Shown: positions 59,082 to 64,000 of the stretch, one piece after another | Layout: every line of letters begins with the position of its first letter | How positions within the stretch are numbered: the first letter of the stretch is position 1 | Origin: Spirochaetae bacterium HGW-Spirochaetae-4 | GTDB taxonomy: Bacteria > Spirochaetota > Spirochaetia > Sphaerochaetales > Sphaerochaetaceae | NCBI GenBank assembly: GCA_002839335.1 | Contig: PGXU01000014.1 | Coordinates: 1 to 64,000, forward strand | Length of the DNA: 64,000 bases | Direction: 5' to 3' | Translations under genes and position numbers: made by a program | The notes under the pieces: generated by a model | Database searches by the model: none | What the model saw: the letters and a program-made list of their open reading frames with translations, nothing else | What the model was told of the DNA's origin: nothing

Positions 59082-62000
59082 TCGATTCCCCTACCTTCGC
59101 GACATTGCTTGAACCGTTGAACGAACAGCAGCGGGCAGCAGTCTATTGCGACCGCAACTGTGTGGTGACCGCCGGTGCCGGTTCAGGCAAGACCACGGTC
59201 CTCTCCTACCGGTTCCTTCGCTTGATAGTCGAACAAAAAGCCCATGTCGATGAGATATTGACGTTGACATTCAGTCGGATGGCGGCTGCCGAAATGAACA
59301 CCCGCATCCACGGGAAATTGCACGAGTTCAGCCAGGACGAGGATATCCATGCCGAATTGGTGCGCTTCAGCGAGGCGACAATCACCACCATCGATGCCTT
59401 TTGCAACCGTATAGTCGCAGCCGACCCCACGCGCTATGGAATCGGACCCGATGTCACCATGGACGAGCAGAGCAACCGGGAAATGGCCGCACAGTGTGCC
59501 CACAATCTGTTGGTGGAACTTGATGGACATCCCGGGGTCGCCTTCCTGGCCACCATGTACCATCCCGACGAATTGGTCGACTCGCTGTTTGTCGGGTTGG
59601 CGAGTACCCATTTCCACCCGTCCACGACCTTCGATGCCGTTTCGAGTGCCCGGTCGGTGTTGCTCCGTATTGGGGAAGTGTACCGAAGCAGTGTCGCCCA
59701 GGTGTTGCAAGCCTACTCGGTGATCGCTGGAATCGATGGGGAAGGCAAACAGTTGGAGGACAACAAGCAGAGCGCCCGGATCCTGCTCTCCCAGGCCAGT
59801 GTATTGGAAGCAGCCGAGGATCAGACGGCGTGTCTGGAGATTCTGGAAGCCGCCATCACCAGGAAGTGCTCCAGCAAGAAGGACTTTGCCCAGAATTGCA
59901 ATGAACAGGTGGAGATACTGAGGGAAGTCCTGCCGTTGGCACGGAAAGCCTGTGCCGCATTGAAGGACCAGCACCTCTTGAAGCCGATCTACGAAGTCCT
60001 TTCCCTCTTCCATACGCGCTATCTGGCAACCAAGCGGGAGCGGGGAATTCTGACCTTTGGTGATATCGCCCATATGGCCTGCGATATCCTCATCAACAAC
60101 CCTGTCGTGCGACGTCATTTCCAACGGAAGTTCCGCTATATCATGGTGGATGAATTCCAGGACACCAACCGGCTTCAGAAGGATCTCGTCTACCTGTTGG
60201 CACAAGATCCCCTGAAGGAAGTGTCCGGCGTTCCCAAGGCAACGGATCTGCTTGGGGACAAGTTGTTCTTTGTCGGCGATGAGAAGCAGTCCATCTACCG
60301 GTTCCGGGGTGCCGATGTCAGCGTATTCAAGCAGCTGGACCTGGAAATTGCCCAATCGGGAGGATTGCAGCTCACGTTGCACCAGAATTATCGCAGCGAG
60401 CCGCAACTGATCGGTTTTTTCAATTCAGTGTTCGAACGGATCATGGGTGATGCCTCCACGCTGTATGAAGCACAATTCAAACCGTTGACAGCCCGCGAGG
60501 CGTCGCAAGGCGTGTCTCCCCGCATCACGTTCCTGTGGAAAGGCAAAGCGTCCGCCGATGAAGCGGAAACGGACGAGGAACCCTCGGAGGATTCGGTCGA
60601 TGCCGTCCAAGCCGAAGCGTATGCATTGGCCACGTTGATCGAACAGATGACCCAAACAGACGGATACCTCCTTCCAGATAGTGATGGTGGTACACGCAGG
60701 CCATCGTTTGAGGATATCGCGATCCTCTTCAGGACCAGCAGCAACCAGTTGCACTACGAGAAGGCGTTGCGGATCGCCGGCATTCCCTACACCCTGTCGG
60801 CTGTCCAGTCGTTGTTCCTCGAAGCTCCCGCGAACGACATCTACCTATTCTTACAACTGCTCATATACCCGGAGGACACCTTGGCGTTCGCCGGTTTGCT
60901 CAGGTCCCCGTTCTGCCGGTTGTCCGATGACGCGTTGTTGTCCGTACTCGATGCCATGGATACCGACAAGACGGTTTTTCCGCTCGTCGAATTGGACAGT
61001 GGGGAACAACTTCGGTACGAGAGCTGCCGCTCGGTGTATCTGCAGTTGCGGGAGTTGGCGAGCAGTGGTTCGGTGGCGGCACTGGTTTCCTTCCTCTGGC
61101 ACGACGGCGGTTACCGCTACTACCTCCTCAGCGACCGGTTGTACCAGGTGTATCTCGAGCATTTCGAGTTCCTGCTCGAGTTGGCGATCAGGTTCGACAC
61201 CCGGGACCAGGGTTTGCCGGCATTCCTCGACTATCTGCGCCCGCGCCTTGGACAGAAGGAGAAGTTGTCCGAAGTGGAACCGTTGCGGGACAGCATGGAA
61301 GGAGTGCGCCTGATGACCGTCCACAAGTCCAAGGGATTGGAGTTCCCTATTGTGATCCTGGCCAACATGGGAACGGCATCGCGCACCGCTACGACTCCAG
61401 CGTGGCATGTCCCCCACCAGGCTCCCGAGACACTCATTGTCCCCACCCATATGCACCGCTACGATAAGACGACCAACTTGCTATACGAAATGGACAAACC
61501 GACGCTACAGGCAATGGAGACCGCCGAGATGAAGCGGCTGTTCTATGTCGCTCTCACACGGGCAAAGACACACTTGGTGCTCTCCGGGTGCGAGAATTCC
61601 CAGAATATGGGAGAGAAGGCGGCCGATAGGAATTTCCTCGCACTCTTTTTGCATCATACACAAGCGTTGGAACGAGGTTCGGCTCTGGGAGATTCCTTCG
61701 AAGTCGTAGGAATTGGTGATGCCCCGGTCTCGGTGCTGCAAGCTTCGGTGTCCCCAAAGAAGGTGGCGGGTACGATCCTGCATATGAAACAGGCGTATGC
61801 CGACCCGATTCCCAAAAGGACCTTTGCCCCGACTTCATTCGCGGTCACCCAGTTGGCACACGTGGATGAGGCGGTTGCAGGTTGGATGGGTATCGACCAG
61901 GATCTGGTGTTACCGGCACTTCCGTCCGATACGGTTGTCCTTGAACACTCCCTCTCGGCGCAATTCGGTACCTGGTGCCATGCCCTGTTGCAACATTCCC

Positions 62001-62464
62001 TCCAAGTCTATGTACTGGGCAACCGGGTGGTGCTGCCCTCGACTGACGATGCGTTTGCATGTTTGCCTGTCGATTTTCCCCAAGGTGTATTGCATGCGAA
62101 TGAATTGCGTCTGGTTGCCGAGTCTGTCGTTTCGCTTGCACATGGATTTCTTTCCTCGACATTCTTTGCCGATCTAGTCGATGCGAACCCGGTTGCGATG
62201 GAGAGTGAGGTGGGATTCTCGTTTCGCATGCAGGTCGGAACAAACGAGCGGGCTGTGGTGAATGGGTCGATCGACTTGCTGGTCAGGTATGCCGATGCGG
62301 TGTGTGTCATCGATTTCAAGACCGATACACTTCGTATGCCGCACCTGCATGGTGAGCAGCTGGCCATGTACCGTAAAGCTGCAGCGCACCTGTACGGATT
62401 GCCGGTCCGCAGTGCCCTGTGCTATCTGCGCCAGATTGGATCGGAGGTCTGGATCACCGGATAG
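59078..62464 (+). CDS. addA: AddA-like UvrD-family helicase/nuclease
   Basis: The 1128-aa protein has superfamily 1A helicase motifs: Walker A TAGAGSGKTT, LTFSRMAAAEM, motif II MVDEFQDTNRLQ, motif III FVGDEKQSIYRFRGAD, LHQNYRS, MTVHKSKGLEFPIV and VALTRAK. The C-terminal RecB-type nuclease motif is VNGSIDLLV ... VCVIDFKTDTL. It unwinds and cuts DNA at double-strand ends with AddB. The start overlaps the addB stop (ATGA). It converges with the next gene with no terminator visible. Confidence 0.95.
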   Translation: MIDSPTFATLLEPLNEQQRAAVYCDRNCVVTAGAGSGKTTVLSYRFLRLIVEQKAHVDEILTLTFSRMAAAEMNTRIHGKLHEFSQDEDIHAELVRFSEATITTIDAFCNRIVAADPTRYGIGPDVTMDEQSNREMAAQCAHNLLVELDGHPGVAFLATMYHPDELVDSLFVGLASTHFHPSTTFDAVSSARSVLLRIGEVYRSSVAQVLQAYSVIAGIDGEGKQLEDNKQSARILLSQASVLEAAEDQTACLEILEAAITRKCSSKKDFAQNCNEQVEILREVLPLARKACAALKDQHLLKPIYEVLSLFHTRYLATKRERGILTFGDIAHMACDILINNPVVRRHFQRKFRYIMVDEFQDTNRLQKDLVYLLAQDPLKEVSGVPKATDLLGDKLFFVGDEKQSIYRFRGADVSVFKQLDLEIAQSGGLQLTLHQNYRSEPQLIGFFNSVFERIMGDASTLYEAQFKPLTAREASQGVSPRITFLWKGKASADEAETDEEPSEDSVDAVQAEAYALATLIEQMTQTDGYLLPDSDGGTRRPSFEDIAILFRTSSNQLHYEKALRIAGIPYTLSAVQSLFLEAPANDIYLFLQLLIYPEDTLAFAGLLRSPFCRLSDDALLSVLDAMDTDKTVFPLVELDSGEQLRYESCRSVYLQLRELASSGSVAALVSFLWHDGGYRYYLLSDRLYQVYLEHFEFLLELAIRFDTRDQGLPAFLDYLRPRLGQKEKLSEVEPLRDSMEGVRLMTVHKSKGLEFPIVILANMGTASRTATTPAWHVPHQAPETLIVPTHMHRYDKTTNLLYEMDKPTLQAMETAEMKRLFYVALTRAKTHLVLSGCENSQNMGEKAADRNFLALFLHHTQALERGSALGDSFEVVGIGDAPVSVLQASVSPKKVAGTILHMKQAYADPIPKRTFAPTSFAVTQLAHVDEAVAGWMGIDQDLVLPALPSDTVVLEHSLSAQFGTWCHALLQHSLQVYVLGNRVVLPSTDDAFACLPVDFPQGVLHANELRLVAESVVSLAHGFLSSTFFADLVDANPVAMESEVGFSFRMQVGTNERAVVNGSIDLLVRYADAVCVIDFKTDTLRMPHLHGEQLAMYRKAAAHLYGLPVRSALCYLRQIGSEVWITG

Positions 62465-62470
62465 TAGTCC

Positions 62471-63715
62471 TCAGGGCAAACGGTTCACTGCGGCGAGTAT
62501 TGCCTCGATCGCTTGTTCAACCGCTGCCTTGGTGGTGCCATAATTGAACCGGACAAAATTACCGTAATGTGCACCGAACCAACTGCCATCATTCATGGCA
62601 ATGCCGGCACGCTGACCGAAGAACCGGGATAGGATTCCACCTTCGGGACTTGTCGCAGACCGGTACAGTTGTGGATTCCGGGCGGCATCGGCTTCGACCT
62701 TTGCCAGAATTGCAGTACAGTCGATCAGTCCGATGAACGAGGCCTCGGGGGCAACAAACCGTAGTCCGGTACCACTGTGTTCCAAGCGTTCCCCGATGAT
62801 TCGGGCTTGGGAAACCAGATACCTGTTGAGGTGTACCAGCCATTCGTATCCGTGGCCATACGCGGCAAGGGCGGTGACGGTTGCAAGCAGGTCGGGAGCG
62901 ATATGCAATGCCCGAAGCCTATGCTGCAATCGGGAACGTACGCTCTGGTCCGAACAGACGACTATGGAAAAATGTTCTCCAGCGATATTGAAGGTCTTCG
63001 ATGGTGCCATGCAGGTGGCGCACGCGATACCGTATTGCCTCGCCACGGTGTCGAACGGGATGTGGTGGGATGTCGGAAAGCAAAGGTCCGCATGGATCTC
63101 GTCGCTGATCACCATGGCTGCACAACGGGCGGCTATTTCGGAAATTGTATGCAGTTCCTGTTCGCCAAAGACCCGTCCAGTCGGGTTATGGGGTGAGCAG
63201 AACAACAGGATCGGTGTGTTGGGACGGGACAGCAAGGTCTCCAACGAATCGGTTGCCAAGATGAATCGGGCACTATCCGGATCGTACTGCATCGGCCATT
63301 CGACAAGTGTTCTACCCAATCTCCTGACGATATCGACAAACGGCTTGTAGGCCGGCATGGGGACGACGATTCCGTCTCCCGGTTGGGAATACAGTTCGAC
63401 CAACGTGGCGATCGAGGCCAGCATGCCCGGGACCGGTACTACCATCGAAGGGTCGACATGCCAATTGTGGCGTTGTTCAGACCATGCGGCGAATGTCGAG
63501 GCGATGGTGCCGAAAGCCGGGTATCCAAGTACTCCATGCTCGGCTTGGGCATGGAGTGCTTCCAGTACTGCTGGTGGTGCGGGAAAATCCATGTCGGCCA
63601 CCCAATGCGGCGTGGCATCCGCATTGTTGCAGATACTGGCTATGGCCTCGTGGTTCCATTTCACCGAGAGGGATTGCGTTCTGGAAATAGGAGTGTCGAA
63701 ATCGAAAGAATCCAT
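62471..63715 (-). CDS. MalY/PatB-type PLP aminotransferase (cystathionine beta-lyase-like)
   Basis: The 414-aa fold-type I PLP enzyme has PHWVADMDFPAPPAVLEAL near the start, LLFCSPHNPTGRVFGEQEL, VISDEIHADL (PLP Asp), and the Schiff-base Lys in MAPSKTFNIAG. MalY/PatB proteins cleave cystathionine or cysteine C-S bonds. With cysK in the window this suggests sulfur amino acid metabolism. AGGAGAG precedes the ATG. It is 11 bases after the ferredoxin gene in the same direction. Confidence 0.92.
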   Translation of the reverse strand: MDSFDFDTPISRTQSLSVKWNHEAIASICNNADATPHWVADMDFPAPPAVLEALHAQAEHGVLGYPAFGTIASTFAAWSEQRHNWHVDPSMVVPVPGMLASIATLVELYSQPGDGIVVPMPAYKPFVDIVRRLGRTLVEWPMQYDPDSARFILATDSLETLLSRPNTPILLFCSPHNPTGRVFGEQELHTISEIAARCAAMVISDEIHADLCFPTSHHIPFDTVARQYGIACATCMAPSKTFNIAGEHFSIVVCSDQSVRSRLQHRLRALHIAPDLLATVTALAAYGHGYEWLVHLNRYLVSQARIIGERLEHSGTGLRFVAPEASFIGLIDCTAILAKVEADAARNPQLYRSATSPEGGILSRFFGQRAGIAMNDGSWFGAHYGNFVRFNYGTTKAAVEQAIEAILAAVNRLP

Positions 63716-63726
63716 GCAGAGCTCTC

Positions 63727-64000
63727 CTATGCTTTGAAACTTTTCGGCGGGGTGTACCAGCCATACCCTCTCAGCGGTTTGGGATCAAGGGCAATGGCAT
63801 GTTCCGGACAGCGGTGGTAACACCCGAAACATTGTTCGCATGCATGTAGGAAGGTCGGTTTCCCTCCTTCCATGGCAATATTCTTCACTGGGCAGGTACG
63901 GGCACACAGGGCGCAACCGGTACACGCATCGGTTATGACAAAATGACGGTCCTTCTCTCCCCTGAGTTCCAACGACCGGTCCCACATGGTGTGCATCAAC
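63727..64000 (-). CDS. 4Fe-4S ferredoxin-domain protein, C-terminal part (EFR1-like), truncated by the window end
   Basis: The 90 residues visible contain two 4Fe-4S motifs, CTGCALCARTCPVKNI and CEQCFGCYHRCPEHAI, followed by a short tail (YGWYTPPKSFKA). The frame is open to the window edge. In EFR1-family proteins this arrangement follows a flavodoxin-like domain, which would lie beyond position 64000. An ATG exists at 63996, but nothing shows it is the real start. Confidence 0.75.
   Translation of the reverse strand, partial: LMHTMWDRSLELRGEKDRHFVITDACTGCALCARTCPVKNIAMEGGKPTFLHACEQCFGCYHRCPEHAIALDPKPLRGYGWYTPPKSFKA

Overview
The window reads as chromosomal DNA of a spirochaete, most likely an anaerobic, fermentative member of the Sphaerochaetaceae or a close relative. 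This is inferred from gene content and protein style: binding proteins with the spirochaetal mature start AGGSTES, a ThyX-type thymidylate synthase, HPr with HPr kinase but no other PTS genes nearby, RpoN beside an LptCAB set, LivJHMGF, and FMN-lipoproteins. Nothing in the window names the species. Coding density is high, ATGA overlaps are common, and there is one tRNA (Leu-CAG). No phage, transposase, CRISPR array or rRNA was seen.

Layout: 1-353 is a non-coding element bounded by a perfect 17-bp inverted repeat. 354-9870 holds a peptide-binding protein, lplA, rsmE, thyX, a degenerate E2-type acyltransferase, a spore-photolyase-like radical SAM protein, uvrC and holA. 9854-12163 is a minus-strand run hpf-hprK-ptsH-lexA-holA. 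A membrane diguanylate cyclase (12313-13989) separates it from the minus-strand run ymdB-rseC-lptC-lptA-lptB-rpoN (13982-18599). Then come a GH3 glycosidase, tpx, tRNA-Leu, a phosphoesterase and a ClC antiporter. 24461-29273 is a branched-chain amino acid ABC operon. 29366-33778 holds a DUF2294 protein, a PEPCK-like DUF4914 protein behind a structured leader, adenylate kinase and an OFA-type MFS carrier, followed by a fused Sua5 protein and a PHP phosphatase.

The most notable region is 38488-46755. It assembles most parts of a flavin-based extracellular electron transfer (EET) pathway of the kind known from Listeria: a polyprenyl diphosphate synthase, an Ndh2 with a fused membrane domain, an ApbE flavin transferase, an ECF-T/FmnA-like protein, a Gx-family (EetB-like) protein, a NusG-domain-II (EetA-like) protein, and a lipoprotein with three FMN-binding repeats spaced exactly 126 residues apart. 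A second lipoprotein beside it carries an isolated flavinylation-like motif. The two lipoprotein genes have inverted-repeat-rich promoters sharing an exact 12-mer.

The right end contains an AlkD-like protein, cysK with a palindromic operator, a two-linker FKBP lipoprotein, a ugpAEB-GDPD operon without an ATPase gene, a membrane-anchored nuclease, a TM2 protein, a CPBP protease, addBA, a MalY/PatB-type enzyme and a truncated ferredoxin. Two genome-wide patterns stand out. One is a dispersed repeat of about 60-75 bp (five copies here). The other is a group of genes whose -10 boxes lie only 6-8 nt before the ATG, which suggests leaderless mRNAs.
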